Part shown: in pieces, positions 33,199-43,398 of the stretch
Position numbering within the stretch: position 1 is the first letter of the stretch
Layout of the letters: each line of letters opens with the position of its first letter
Source of the DNA: RGIG3009 sp964390295
Lineage (GTDB): Bacteria > Bacillota > Clostridia > Oscillospirales > Acutalibacteraceae
Reading direction: 5' to 3'
DNA: 64,000 nt
NCBI GenBank assembly: GCA_964390295.1
Contig: CAYMHR010000001.1
Location: 1-64,000, forward strand
Program-made: the position numbers and the translations under genes
The notes under the pieces: generated by a model
Database searches by the model: none
What the model was told of the DNA's origin: nothing
The model's input: only the letters and a program-made list of their open reading frames with translations

Positions 33199-34518
33199 TT
33201 ATACGTCCAAAGCCAGCACGTCGTCCGGTGTTTCGCGGCGCACGGCAACGTAGGAGTCGCCATCGCGCAGCATAACCACCGGCGGCCGCGGTACGCGATT
33301 GTAATTGGATGCCATCGAGTAATTATAAGCTCCCGTCGTCAGGCACGCCAACAGATCACCGCGTGCAATCGACTCCGGCAACGAGACGTTTTCCTGAAGA
33401 ACGTCGCCGCTTTCACAGCAACGACCCACGACGGAACAGCACAGCGCGGCCGGTTCGTTTAGCTTTTCTGCCGCCAGCAACGTGTATGGAGCCCGATACA
33501 GCGCAAAACGCGGATTGTCCGTCATACCGCCGTCCACCGACACGTAATTTTTGTAACCGGGAATACGCTTCAGCGAGCTAACGGTGTAGAGTGTCAATCC
33601 GGCATCCGCCACGATACTACGCCCTGGCTCGAACAGCACCTCCGGCATCGGAAGTCCCCACTGTTCAGCCAGTTTCCGCACGTGGGCGCCGATCTGTCGC
33701 AGATTAGCGGCAATATCCAGTTCCGGATCGGTCGGTACGTAGCGCACGCCGTAACCTCCACCCAAATCCAGCTTAGTCGGCACGTACCCGTATCGATCCC
33801 GCATAGCGGCCATAAATTCCAGCAGAATATCCACCGCCTGCAGGAACACCTCGGAATCAAACACCTGGGAACCGACGTGACTGTGGAAACCGACCAGCTC
33901 CAAGTGCGGCTGTGCCAGCGCCAATCGGGTAATCTCCTCAGCCTGTCCGGTCGCAATGGCGAAACCGAATTTGGAATCCACCTTGCCGGTTGCCACCGCT
34001 TCGTAGGTATGCGGATCAATACCGGGCGTTAAACGGAGCAACAGCTTTTGCCGCGCACCGCGTTCAGCGGCGATTTTCTCCAGTGCCAACAGTTCTTCGG
34101 TGCAATCCACCACGAAGTACCCCACACCGCGCTCCATGGCATAGCGAATATCGGCATCGCTTTTGTGGCTGGAGTGAAAATACGCGCATTCCATCGAAAA
34201 ACCTGCGCGGCAAGCCGTGGCGATCTCGCCGGGCGAGACCACGTCCACGTCCATGTCTTCCTCCTGCATGATCTCATAGATTCGCTTAAAGGAGGCCGCC
34301 TTGGAAGCGTACACAATCCGCGCATTTCCATCAAACGCCTCTGCGGCGGCGGTGCGATAGGTGCGGCACCGCTCACGGATGCGGTCTTCATCCATCAAAT
34401 ACAGCGGCGTCCCATACGTTGCCGCCAACCGAGAGACAGACTGCCCGGCAAACAGCAACCGTCCGCTTGTATCGGCGGACAAATTGGGACAAAGCTGTGG
34501 GAGAGTATCGGTTATCAT
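33199..34518 (-). CDS. lysA: Diaminopimelate decarboxylase
   Basis: This 439-residue PLP enzyme carries out the last step of lysine synthesis, meso-diaminopimelate to lysine. It has the PLP-lysine motif VYASKAASFKRI, GFHSHVGSQ, the glycine-rich phosphate site DLGGGYGVRY and the C-terminal CCESGDVLQE motif with its catalytic Cys from the partner subunit. The fold is an alanine-racemase-type barrel plus a beta domain. The ATG follows AGGAAAGGA. It is the last gene of a unit with ddh and dapA that is controlled by a lysine riboswitch. Confidence 0.96.
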   Translation of the reverse strand: MITDTLPQLCPNLSADTSGRLLFAGQSVSRLAATYGTPLYLMDEDRIRERCRTYRTAAAEAFDGNARIVYASKAASFKRIYEIMQEEDMDVDVVSPGEIATACRAGFSMECAYFHSSHKSDADIRYAMERGVGYFVVDCTEELLALEKIAAERGARQKLLLRLTPGIDPHTYEAVATGKVDSKFGFAIATGQAEEITRLALAQPHLELVGFHSHVGSQVFDSEVFLQAVDILLEFMAAMRDRYGYVPTKLDLGGGYGVRYVPTDPELDIAANLRQIGAHVRKLAEQWGLPMPEVLFEPGRSIVADAGLTLYTVSSLKRIPGYKNYVSVDGGMTDNPRFALYRAPYTLLAAEKLNEPAALCCSVVGRCCESGDVLQENVSLPESIARGDLLACLTTGAYNYSMASNYNRVPRPPVVMLRDGDSYVAVRRETPDDVLALDV

Positions 34519-34545
34519 GGGGTTTGTTCCTTTCCTGTGGGTTCA

Positions 34546-35523
34546 TTACAGCATACGCGCACGCAATTCTTCCGGTGACAGCGGCGACAAATCCGCCGGT
34601 GCCAAATCGAAGATCGTCTTGCACCCGGTCACGCCGCGTCCCTGCATCCGATGAATGGCGCGTGCACAGGCAACCAGCACACTGGCCGTAAATTCGGGGT
34701 TGGAGTCCAGCTTAAGACTGTATTCGATCACGTGGTGGTTTTCCCCGTCCCAGCCGGTCACGCCGGAACGGATTACCGAGCCGCCATGGGGGATGCCGGC
34801 GTGGTCGCGCAACAGCTCCTCTTCAGTCACGAAGTATACCGTGGTATCGTAGTCGGCAAAATAATTGGGCATTGTCTTAATTTCACGAGCGATGCGATCG
34901 CGATCGGCGCCCTCCTCGGCAACGACGTAACATTCTCGCGTGTGCTTTTGCCGTGTGGTCAACTCCGGCTGTTCTCCGGCACGTACCGCCGCTAACGCCG
35001 CCGGTACCGGAACCGTGTATTGGCGCGCGTCACGCACACCGGCAATGCGGCGAATGGCATCGGAATGACCCTGGCTGACACCGCGGCCCCAGAAGGTATA
35101 GTCCCGTCCCTGCGGCAACACCGCCGACGCATACAACCGGTTCAGCGAAAACAGACCCGGATCCCAACCGGCCGAGATCAGGGCAATATGTCCGGATTCG
35201 GCAGCCGCCTGGTCCACCGCCGCAAAATGCTCCGGAATAGCGGCGTGAGTATCGAAGCTGTCTACCACGTTAAACTCCCGCGCCAGCGCCGGAGTCATGG
35301 TGGGGAGATCGGTCGCACTGCCACCGCAAACAATCAGAACGTCCAATGCATCACGGAACTTCGGGAGCTCCGCGGCGGCATACACCGGCACCGGACTGTG
35401 CGGTTTTACGGCAGACGGGTCTCGACGGGTAAAAATTCCCGCCAGCTCGGCATCCGCCGACTGACACACGGCACATTCCACGCCGCGCCCCAAATTTCCG
35501 TAACCGTAAATTCCGATCTTCAT
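34546..35523 (-). CDS. ddh: meso-Diaminopimelate D-dehydrogenase
   Basis: This 325-residue NADPH enzyme makes meso-diaminopimelate in one step from tetrahydrodipicolinate, by-passing the succinylase/acetylase branches. It has a Rossmann motif IGIYGYGNLGRGVE, the substrate-domain motif ISAGWDPGLFSLNRLY and GRGVSQGHSDAIRRI, all typical of Ddh. The ATG at 35521-35523 has GGAG 8 bases upstream; a GTG three codons earlier overlaps that site. It lies between dapA and lysA, so the three genes can turn aspartate semialdehyde into lysine if DapB is supplied from elsewhere. Confidence 0.95.
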   Translation of the reverse strand: MKIGIYGYGNLGRGVECAVCQSADAELAGIFTRRDPSAVKPHSPVPVYAAAELPKFRDALDVLIVCGGSATDLPTMTPALAREFNVVDSFDTHAAIPEHFAAVDQAAAESGHIALISAGWDPGLFSLNRLYASAVLPQGRDYTFWGRGVSQGHSDAIRRIAGVRDARQYTVPVPAALAAVRAGEQPELTTRQKHTRECYVVAEEGADRDRIAREIKTMPNYFADYDTTVYFVTEEELLRDHAGIPHGGSVIRSGVTGWDGENHHVIEYSLKLDSNPEFTASVLVACARAIHRMQGRGVTGCKTIFDLAPADLSPLSPEELRARML

Positions 35524-35566
35524 GGTAAACACTCCTTTTTTGACAATAACCGCCGTTATACTGTTT

Positions 35567-36454
35567 TTATACGTTCAATCCGTTTTCACGCATCCGCGCC
35601 AGGAGTTCGGCTTCGTGTTGAGGCTCCATAGGTGTTAGCGGCAACCGCAGGTAATTTTCACCGTAACCCATGGCTGCCATCGCCGCTTTCACGGGAATGG
35701 GATTGACCTCACAGAACAGGGCATCAACCAGCGGCAGATATTGCAACTGCATAGCCGCCGCCTCTTTGACCTGACCGTTGAAATACCGATGGCACAGCTC
35801 CGAGGTTTCTTTCGGCAGCAGATTGGACAACACCGAAATGACGCCCTTGCCGCCCAACGACAAAATCGGCACGATCTGATCGTCGTTGCCGGAGTAAATG
35901 TCCAGCTGATCGCCACACAGCGCCGCAATCTGCGCCACCTGCGAAATATTGCCGGATGCCTCCTTAACGCCGACGATGCGCGGATGCTCCGCCAGCTTTG
36001 CCAGCGTTGCCGGCTGCAAATTACATCCGGTGCGGCTGGGAACGTTGTACAAAATGCAAGGCTTGGTGCTGGCATCAGCAATCGCCGTAAACGACTGGAT
36101 CAAACCCGCCTGTGTGGCCTTATTATAATACGGAGTCACCAACAGCATGGCATCGGCGCCGACCTCACAAGCAAATTTTGTCAGACTGATAGCGTAAGCG
36201 ACGTCGTTGGAGCCGGTACCGGCAATGACCGGAACGCGACCTGCTACCTTTTCCACGCAAAAGCGGATCACCTCGCGGTGCTCCTCGTCGGTCAGAGTCG
36301 GCCCCTCGCCCGTGGTGCCAACGACCACAATGGCATCGATCCCTTCGGCAATCTGCCATTCAATCAACCGCGCGAACTGCTCGTAATCGACCCCCTGTTC
36401 ATTCAAAGGTGTGACGATCGCGGTAGCGGCACCTGTAAAAACCGTTTGCTTCAT
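35567..36454 (-). CDS. dapA: 4-Hydroxy-tetrahydrodipicolinate synthase
   Basis: This 295-residue class I aldolase condenses pyruvate with aspartate semialdehyde, the first committed step to lysine. It has VVVGTTGEGPTL, the YYN and YNVPSRTG motifs with the catalytic tyrosines, and the Schiff-base lysine in GVKEASGN. The ATG at 36452-36454 follows AGGAG. It is the first gene after the lysine riboswitch and its terminator. Confidence 0.96.
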   Translation of the reverse strand: MKQTVFTGAATAIVTPLNEQGVDYEQFARLIEWQIAEGIDAIVVVGTTGEGPTLTDEEHREVIRFCVEKVAGRVPVIAGTGSNDVAYAISLTKFACEVGADAMLLVTPYYNKATQAGLIQSFTAIADASTKPCILYNVPSRTGCNLQPATLAKLAEHPRIVGVKEASGNISQVAQIAALCGDQLDIYSGNDDQIVPILSLGGKGVISVLSNLLPKETSELCHRYFNGQVKEAAAMQLQYLPLVDALFCEVNPIPVKAAMAAMGYGENYLRLPLTPMEPQHEAELLARMRENGLNV

Positions 36455-36476
36455 TGTATTTATCTCCTTTGTACTG

Positions 36477-36512
36477 AAAAAAGAGATAGCCGACCGTAAA
36501 CGGCGGCTATCT
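36477..36512 (-). terminator. Lysine riboswitch expression-platform terminator
   Basis: On the minus strand, agatagccg and cggctatct form a 9-bp stem followed by six T residues. The 5' arm gatagcc can instead pair with the ggctatc of riboswitch stem P1 (36543-36549), giving the antiterminator. Confidence 0.92.
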
Positions 36513-36542
36513 GAATAAAGCACCCAAGTATTCCTTGTGGTT

Positions 36543-36704
36543 GATAGCCCTCCGCATTGCTGCGACAACAGGGCAGGTATTCCCTGCACTGCCAGCCAAA
36601 CGTCCGCCACGACGTCCGCTTCGGCACCGGCACCCTTCCCCCGTGGCTTTGGCAACCGTCCTTCGACCGTGACGGGGTACTCATTGCAACAGTGCGCCTC
36701 TATC
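36543..36704 (-). promoter_or_regulatory. Lysine riboswitch (L box)
   Basis: On the minus strand the element opens with gatagaggcgcactg, followed by the conserved block atgagta. It then has gaagg, gccgaagc and the final ggagggctatc that closes stem P1 with gatag. These conserved segments and their order define the L box, which binds lysine and causes termination. It lies upstream of dapA, and 59 bases downstream of fhs. Confidence 0.95.
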
Positions 36705-36725
36705 TTCAGTATGATATTTGTTTGA

Positions 36726-36754
36726 ATTTTAACACATGGCGTTGAAATTGTCAA
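36726..36754 (-). promoter_or_regulatory. Promoter of the lysine unit
   Basis: On the minus strand, TTGACA (36749-36754) and TAAAAT (36726-36731) are 17 bases apart. It begins 9 bases after the fhs stop codon. Confidence 0.9.
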
Positions 36755-36762
36755 CCCCGTTA

Positions 36763-38439
36763 TTAAAACAATCCGAGAATTCGTCCATCGGCATCTACGT
36801 CGATGGATTCCGCCGCCGGAACCTTTGGCAAACCGGGCATAGTCAAAATGTCGCCCGTCAGCACCACCAGAAACCCGGCGCCGGCCGAGACTTTAACGTT
36901 CTTCACCGTGACGGTGAAGCCCTCCGGTGCACCCAGCTTGGTCGGATCGTCCGAAAAGCTGTACTGCGTTTTGGCGATGCAGATCGGTAGCTTATCAAAT
37001 CCGAGCACCGTCAACCGGGCGATTTGCTTCTTTGCCGCCGGCGTTACCGCAATGCCGTCGCCGCCGTAAACCTTTTGCACCACGGCGGTAATCTTTTCCT
37101 CGATACCGCCGTCCAGCTCATAGGCAAAGGTAAAATCGCCTTTTTCCTCCTCGCACAGGCGCACCACCTCGCGCGCCAGCGCCTCACCACCGCGGCCGCC
37201 TTCCGCCCACACGGTGGACAGCACCGTGTTCACGCCCAGCTCGCGGCATCGATTCATGATGCACTCAATTTCAGCGTCCGTATCCGTCGGGAAACGGTTG
37301 ACCGCCACCACACAGGGAAGCCGATACACGTTTTTGATATTGGATACGTGGCGCAACAGGTTGGGGATCCCACGCTCCAGAGCACCGAGGTCCTCGGTGG
37401 CAAGCTGATTTTTCGCCAAACCACCGTGCATTTTCAGCGCGCGAACGGTGGCAACCACCACCACGGCATCCGGGGTCAACCCGGCCATACGGCACTTGAT
37501 ATCCAAGAACTTTTCCGCACCCAAATCGGCACCAAAACCGGCCTCGGTCACGGTATAGTCGCCCATTTTCATAGCCAGACGCGTTGCCATCACCGAGTTG
37601 CAGCCGTGCGCGATATTGGCAAACGGACCGCCATGCACGAACGCCGGCGTGCCCTCCAGCGTCTGCACCAAATTGGGCTTAATCGCGTCTTTCAGCAACG
37701 CCGTCATCGCGCCCGCCGCTTTCAGCTCACCACAAGTCACCGGACGGTCGTCGTAGGTATACCCGACGATAATCCGCGACAGGCGTTCCTTCAAATCCGT
37801 GATCGAATCGGCCAGACACAGCACCGCCATGATCTCGCTGGCAACGGTAATATCAAAACCGTCCTCACGCGGCATACCGTTGGTCTTGCCGCCCATGCCG
37901 TCCACGATAAACCGAAGCTGGCGGTCGTTCATGTCCACGCAACGCTTCCACGTGATCTTTCGCACGTCGATACCAAGTGCATTGCCCTGCTGGATGTGGT
38001 TGTCCAGCATTGCCGCCAGCAGGTTGTTCGCCGCGCCGATGGCGTGAAAATCGCCGGTAAAATGCAGGTTAATGTCCTCCATCGGCACCACCTGGGCATA
38101 ACCGCCACCGGCCGCTCCGCCCTTCACGCCAAACACCGGGCCGAGCGACGGCTCACGCAGAGCGACCGTCACGTCCTTGCCGATGCGGCGCAGACCATCT
38201 GCCAGTCCAATCGTCGTGGTGGTTTTTCCCTCGCCGGCCGGCGTGGGGGTGATCGCCGTTACCAGGATCAGCTTACCATCCTTACGGGTGGTGTCCCGGA
38301 GCAACGCCGGATCGATTTTGGCTTTATAATGACCGTACGGTTCCCAGTACCGGGCATCAATCTTTGCTGCCTCGGCAATTTCGGAAATCGGCTTCATTCG
38401 GCACGCCTGCGCGATTTCAATATCCGATAAATAGGCCAT
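36763..38439 (-). CDS. fhs: Formate-tetrahydrofolate ligase
   Basis: This 558-residue enzyme makes 10-formyl-tetrahydrofolate from formate, THF and ATP. It supplies the one-carbon units used by PurN and PurH in this same gene cluster. The P-loop is TPTPAGEGKTTTTIGL at about residues 65-80, and the family motifs REPSLGPVFGVKGGAAGGGYAQV region and FVHGGPFANIAHGC are present. The ATG at 38437-38439 gives the standard N-terminus; the 49 extra residues of the open frame overlap glyA. It is the last gene of the purine unit and has no terminator before the lysine promoter. Confidence 0.96.
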   Translation of the reverse strand: MAYLSDIEIAQACRMKPISEIAEAAKIDARYWEPYGHYKAKIDPALLRDTTRKDGKLILVTAITPTPAGEGKTTTTIGLADGLRRIGKDVTVALREPSLGPVFGVKGGAAGGGYAQVVPMEDINLHFTGDFHAIGAANNLLAAMLDNHIQQGNALGIDVRKITWKRCVDMNDRQLRFIVDGMGGKTNGMPREDGFDITVASEIMAVLCLADSITDLKERLSRIIVGYTYDDRPVTCGELKAAGAMTALLKDAIKPNLVQTLEGTPAFVHGGPFANIAHGCNSVMATRLAMKMGDYTVTEAGFGADLGAEKFLDIKCRMAGLTPDAVVVVATVRALKMHGGLAKNQLATEDLGALERGIPNLLRHVSNIKNVYRLPCVVAVNRFPTDTDAEIECIMNRCRELGVNTVLSTVWAEGGRGGEALAREVVRLCEEEKGDFTFAYELDGGIEEKITAVVQKVYGGDGIAVTPAAKKQIARLTVLGFDKLPICIAKTQYSFSDDPTKLGAPEGFTVTVKNVKVSAGAGFLVVLTGDILTMPGLPKVPAAESIDVDADGRILGLF

Positions 38440-38455
38440 AGTCGCACATCCTTTT

Positions 38456-39691
38456 TCAATAAATGGGGAATTGCTCACACAGCGCCTGTACCTCGCGGCT
38501 GACGCGCTCACGGCTGTTTTCAAAATCAACCGTCGTATCGTAAATCCAACCGGCGATCTTTTCCATTTCCGCCACACCGAAGCCACGGGTGGTTACTGCC
38601 GGCGTTCCGAGACGCAGACCGCTGGTAACGAACGGGCTTTGCGGATCGTTGGGGATCGTATTCTTATTGGCGGTAATGTGCACCTCATCCAAACGGCGTT
38701 CCAGCTCCTTACCGGTCACACCGGTATCCGTTAGCTTGAGCAACATCAAATGGTTATCGGTGCCACCCGACACGATCTGTAAGCCGCGATTCATCAACCC
38801 ACGGCACAGTGCCGCCGCATTTTTGACCACGTTTTGTTGATAGACACGGAACTCATCGGTCAGCGCCTCGCCCAACGCCACCGCCTTAGCGGCGATAATG
38901 TGCATTAACGGGCCGCCCTGCGTGCCGGGGAACACCGCTTTGTCGATCTGCTTGGCCAGCGACTCGCGGCACAGAATCATGCCGCCACGCGGTCCACGCA
39001 ACGTCTTGTGCGTAGTCGTAGTTACCACGTCGGCATACGGCACCGGCGACGGATGCACACCAGCGGCAACCAAACCGGCAATATGCGCCATGTCCACCAT
39101 CAGATACGCACCGACTTCATCCGCAATCTCGCGGCACCGCGGAAAATCGATTACGCGGGAATAGGCGCTGGCACCGACTACGATCAGCTTCGGTTTACAT
39201 TCCAACGCCAGCCGACGCATCTCGTCGTAGTCGATCGTTTCAGTGTCATCACTGACACCGTAAGGAACGATGTGGAAATACTTGCCGGAAATGTTGACCG
39301 GAGACCCATGAGACAGGTGACCGCCCTGCTGAAGGTTCATACCCATCACGGTGTCGCCCGGCTGAAGCAGTGCAAAAAACACCGCCAAATTGGCGTTGGC
39401 ACCGCTGTGCGGTTGCACGTTGGCGTGTTCGGCACCGAACAACTGCTTGGCGCGCTCACGCGCGATCTCCTCCACAACGTCCACGCACTGACAGCCTCCG
39501 TAGTACCGCTTACCCGGATAACCTTCGGCGTATTTGTTGGTCAGTACGCCGCCGGCAGCCAGCAGCACCGCTTTCGATACGATGTTTTCCGAAGCGATCA
39601 GCTCGATGTTGTGCTGTTGACGCTCCAGCTCCAAGTGACAGGCATCCGCCACCGCCGGATCATACGCTTGCAATTCTTCAAAAAAATTCAT
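38456..39691 (-). CDS. glyA: Serine hydroxymethyltransferase
   Basis: This 411-residue PLP enzyme converts serine and THF to glycine and methylene-THF. Glycine is a substrate of PurD, and the folate product feeds purine synthesis. It has IELIASENIVS, the YPGKRYYGGC motif and the PLP lysine in TTTHKTLRGPRGG. It lies 17 bases after purL and 16 bases before fhs, so it is part of the purine operon under ZTP control. Confidence 0.96.
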   Translation of the reverse strand: MNFFEELQAYDPAVADACHLELERQQHNIELIASENIVSKAVLLAAGGVLTNKYAEGYPGKRYYGGCQCVDVVEEIARERAKQLFGAEHANVQPHSGANANLAVFFALLQPGDTVMGMNLQQGGHLSHGSPVNISGKYFHIVPYGVSDDTETIDYDEMRRLALECKPKLIVVGASAYSRVIDFPRCREIADEVGAYLMVDMAHIAGLVAAGVHPSPVPYADVVTTTTHKTLRGPRGGMILCRESLAKQIDKAVFPGTQGGPLMHIIAAKAVALGEALTDEFRVYQQNVVKNAAALCRGLMNRGLQIVSGGTDNHLMLLKLTDTGVTGKELERRLDEVHITANKNTIPNDPQSPFVTSGLRLGTPAVTTRGFGVAEMEKIAGWIYDTTVDFENSRERVSREVQALCEQFPIY

Positions 39692-39708
39692 GCTGGATAC
39701 ACCCCTTT

Positions 39709-42700
39709 TTAACGAAAATATTTCACGGCCGCTTCGAACATACGAATTTCATAGCAACCGGGCACGTTGCGATACAGGCCGGAGCCAACACGCTCGCTGT
39801 GCCCCATTTTACCAAATACACGACCATCCGGCGAGGTAATACCCTCGATCGCAAACAGCGAGTTGTTCGGATTAAAATGCACGTCTGCCGTGGCACCGTC
39901 GTTTTCGTCCACGTACTGCGTAGCGATCTGCCCGTTGGCCGCCAGCCGACGGATCAACTCTTCGTCTGCCAGGAAACGGCCCTCCCCGTGCGAAATCGGC
40001 ACGTGGTAAACGTCGCCCACCTCCGTCAGTGCCAACCACGGCGATTTGTTGGACGCCACCCGTGTGCGTACAATGCGCGATTGGTGGCGTGCAATGGTGT
40101 TAAACGTCAACGTCGGACAGGTCTCGTCGGTATCAATGATTTTGCCGTACGGCACCAAGCCCAGCTTAATAAGCGCCTGAAAGCCGTTACAAATGCCGCA
40201 CATCAGGCCGTCACGCTGTTCCAACAGCTCGGTCACACCCTCTTTGACCGCGGCGTTACGGAAGAATGCGGTAATGAACTTACCACTGCCGTCCGGCTCA
40301 TCGCCGCCGGAGAATCCACCGGGGATAAAGACCATTTGCGCCGTTTTGAGCTTGTCGGCAAACTCCTCGACACTCGCCTGAATGTGCGCGGAGGTCAAAT
40401 TCTTAATGACGACGATTTCCGGCTCGGCACCTGCATCACGCATTGCCTTGGCGCTGTCGTATTCGCAGTTGGTTCCCGGAAACGCCGGGATCAGCACCTT
40501 CGGCTTGGCAACCTTGATTGCCGGAGTTACACGCTGTGTCGTCGTGTAGCTGAAGGTTTCCATCGGGCCACCCTCTTGCGAAACGTTACAACTGTAGACA
40601 CTCTCCAGCTTATCCTCGTATGCACCGAGCAGCTTAGCCAGCGATACGTGCTCCTCACCAAGAGAAAGCTGACCGCCATCGGTCACGGTGCCAACCACAC
40701 GGACGCCCTCCACCGCTTCGGTCGTTTCCAGCAGGAAGCTGCCGTAACGGTAGCCGAATACACACTGCGGGCACCAATCATCCGCATAGCGGAAACCAAA
40801 TCCATTGCCAAAGCACATTTTCATGATTGCCTCGCCAATGCCACCGTAGCCGGGCGTATAACACGCCACCGCCTTGCCGGTACGCATCAGCTCGGTCACG
40901 CGGCGGAACGTTGCCAACAGTGACTCCGTTTTCGGCAAGCCGTTTTCATCGTATTCCGGCGTGAGGCACACCACGGTGTGACCAACCTGCTTAAATTCCG
41001 GCGAAACCACTTCGGAGGCCTTGCCCGTTGTCACGGCAAAAGATACCAGCGTCGGCGGCACGTCCAAATCTTCAAACGAGCCGCTCATGGAGTCCTTACC
41101 ACCGATCGAACCGATTCCGAGCTCGCACTGGGCACGGAAAGCACCCAGCAGAGCCGCCAGCGGCTTGCCCCAGCGCTTGCCGTCCTTACCGGGACGCTCA
41201 AAATACTCCTGGAAGGTCAGGTAAACGTCCTCAAACGACGCGCCGGTAGCAATCAACTTGCTGACCGATTCCACCACGGCAAGATACGCACCATGATACG
41301 GGCTTTGTTCTGCCACAAAGGGGTTATAGCCCCACGCCATAAAGGAGCAATCGTCGGTATGTCCCCGTTCCACCGAAACCTTCTGCACCATCGCCTGAAT
41401 GGGGGTGAGCTGGTGCTTGCCGCCGAACGGCATCAACACCGTGCCGGCACCGATCGTAGAGTCAAACCGCTCGGACAAACCGCGTTTGGAACACACGTTC
41501 AGGTCGGCCGCCAGCACGGTATAGTTTTCGACAAAGCCGCCGACAATCTCGCGGTGCGGCGCGACCGGCTTTTCCGGCGTGATCACTACGTGCTTTTCCG
41601 CACCGTTGGAATTGAGAAACTCACGGCTGACGTCAACGATGCGCTTGCCGTTCCACATCATCACCAAGCGCGGCTCAGCACGCACCACGGCAACGGGGCA
41701 AGCCTGCAGATTTTCTGCCGCCGCCAGTACCAAAAACGACTCAACGTCCTTCGGCTCTACGACGACCGCCATACGCTCCTGCGATTCACTGATCGCCAGC
41801 TCGGTACCATCCAGACCTTCATATTTTTTTGGCACGGCGTTGAGGTCAATCTCCAGCCCGTCCGCCAATTCACCGATCGCTACCGACACGCCGCCGGCAC
41901 CGAAGTCGTTACAACGCTTGATCATGCGACAAGCAATCGGATTGCGGAACAGGCGCTGCAGCTTGCGCTCCTCCGGTGCGTTGCCCTTTTGCACCTCGGC
42001 GCCACACGTTTCCACCGAATGGGCGTTGTGCGCCTTCGAAGAACCGGTCGCACCGCCAATGCCGTCACGTCCGGTACTACCACCCAGCAAAATCACAACG
42101 TCGCCCGGTTCCGGACACTCGCGGCGCACGTTGGCGGCAGGCGTCGCCGCCACAACCGCGCCGATTTCCATTCGCTTTGCCGCGTAACCGTCGTGATACA
42201 GCTCATCTACAATACCGGTCGCCAGACCAATCTGATTGCCGTAGGAGGAATATCCGGCGGCCGCCGTCGTTACGATCTTACGCTGCGGCAGCTTGCCGGG
42301 AATGGTTTCGGAGACCGGCTTCAGCGGATCTGCCGCGCCGGTCACACGCATGGCACCATACACGTAGGCACGGCCGGACAGAGGATCGCGAATCGCGCCG
42401 CCGATGCAAGTAGCGGCGCCGCCGAACGGTTCGATTTCGGTGGGGTGGTTATGCGTTTCATTCTTAAACAGCAACAGCCACGGCTCCGGCTTGCCGTCGA
42501 CCTCGATTTCAATCTTCACCGTGCAGGCGTTAATCTCCTCCGATTCATCCAGCTTATCCAACTTGCCGTTTCGACGCAACCATTTGACTGCCACCGTCGC
42601 CAAATCCATCAGACAGATCGGCTTGGTGCGTCCCAGCTCCCGACGTACCGCTAAATAGTCCGCGTACGCCGACTGCAACAGCTCGTCTTCAAATTTCACG

Positions 42701-43398
42701 TCGTCGATCACCGTTAAAAACGTGGTATGACGGCAGTGATCCGACCAATACGTGTCGATCATGCGAATCTCGGTAATGGTGGGATCGCGCTGCTCCGAGC
42801 GGAAATACGCCTGACAAAAGGCAATATCGTCGGCATCCATTGCCAGCCCGTATGCTTCCACAAAGTGTTCCAGTCCGGCACGATCCAGGTCGATAAATCC
42901 CTTCAGTGTATCCACCTCGGTCGGCACGGTATACTCGCGCTCCAGCGTTTGCGGCTTCTCCAGCGCCGCCTCACGCGCTTCCACCGGGTTAATCACGTAT
43001 TTTTTAATTTCTGCCAGCTCCGCTTCGGTCAAAGCACCGTACAGGGCATACACCTTGGCGGTGCGTACCGTCGGACGCTCGCCCTGTGACAAAATCTGGA
43101 TGCACTGCGCCGCCGAATCGGCGCGCTGGTCAAATTGTCCCGGCAAATATTCTACCGCAAACACGGTGGCACCGGTCAAATCCACCGAATCGGAAACTAT
43201 ATCCAACTGCGGTTCGGAAAACACGGTCGTTTTGGCGCGCTCGAACAGCTCTTCCTCGATGCATTCCGCATCGTAACGGTTGATAACGCGTACGTCTGTC
43301 AACGACGCAATACCCAGCAAGCCATTGACGTCCGCCAACAGCGCCTTCGCCTCGTTTGCCAGCTCACGCTTTTTTTCCACAAATACACGGTATACCAT
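39709..43398 (-). CDS. purL: Phosphoribosylformylglycinamidine synthase, single-chain
   Basis: This 1229-residue enzyme converts FGAR plus glutamine to FGAM. It fuses the PurS-like N-domain (about residues 1-150), the PurL core (about 170-950; DTYWSDHCRHTTF, KNETHNHPTEIEPFGGA) and a C-terminal class I glutaminase (about 985-1229; nucleophile Cys in GICNGFQAL, His/Glu in SHGEGRF). This is the large-type enzyme seen in many Clostridia as well as Gram-negatives. Its start codon overlaps the purD stop by one base. Confidence 0.96.
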   Translation of the reverse strand: MVYRVFVEKKRELANEAKALLADVNGLLGIASLTDVRVINRYDAECIEEELFERAKTTVFSEPQLDIVSDSVDLTGATVFAVEYLPGQFDQRADSAAQCIQILSQGERPTVRTAKVYALYGALTEAELAEIKKYVINPVEAREAALEKPQTLEREYTVPTEVDTLKGFIDLDRAGLEHFVEAYGLAMDADDIAFCQAYFRSEQRDPTITEIRMIDTYWSDHCRHTTFLTVIDDVKFEDELLQSAYADYLAVRRELGRTKPICLMDLATVAVKWLRRNGKLDKLDESEEINACTVKIEIEVDGKPEPWLLLFKNETHNHPTEIEPFGGAATCIGGAIRDPLSGRAYVYGAMRVTGAADPLKPVSETIPGKLPQRKIVTTAAAGYSSYGNQIGLATGIVDELYHDGYAAKRMEIGAVVAATPAANVRRECPEPGDVVILLGGSTGRDGIGGATGSSKAHNAHSVETCGAEVQKGNAPEERKLQRLFRNPIACRMIKRCNDFGAGGVSVAIGELADGLEIDLNAVPKKYEGLDGTELAISESQERMAVVVEPKDVESFLVLAAAENLQACPVAVVRAEPRLVMMWNGKRIVDVSREFLNSNGAEKHVVITPEKPVAPHREIVGGFVENYTVLAADLNVCSKRGLSERFDSTIGAGTVLMPFGGKHQLTPIQAMVQKVSVERGHTDDCSFMAWGYNPFVAEQSPYHGAYLAVVESVSKLIATGASFEDVYLTFQEYFERPGKDGKRWGKPLAALLGAFRAQCELGIGSIGGKDSMSGSFEDLDVPPTLVSFAVTTGKASEVVSPEFKQVGHTVVCLTPEYDENGLPKTESLLATFRRVTELMRTGKAVACYTPGYGGIGEAIMKMCFGNGFGFRYADDWCPQCVFGYRYGSFLLETTEAVEGVRVVGTVTDGGQLSLGEEHVSLAKLLGAYEDKLESVYSCNVSQEGGPMETFSYTTTQRVTPAIKVAKPKVLIPAFPGTNCEYDSAKAMRDAGAEPEIVVIKNLTSAHIQASVEEFADKLKTAQMVFIPGGFSGGDEPDGSGKFITAFFRNAAVKEGVTELLEQRDGLMCGICNGFQALIKLGLVPYGKIIDTDETCPTLTFNTIARHQSRIVRTRVASNKSPWLALTEVGDVYHVPISHGEGRFLADEELIRRLAANGQIATQYVDENDGATADVHFNPNNSLFAIEGITSPDGRVFGKMGHSERVGSGLYRNVPGCYEIRMFEAAVKYFR

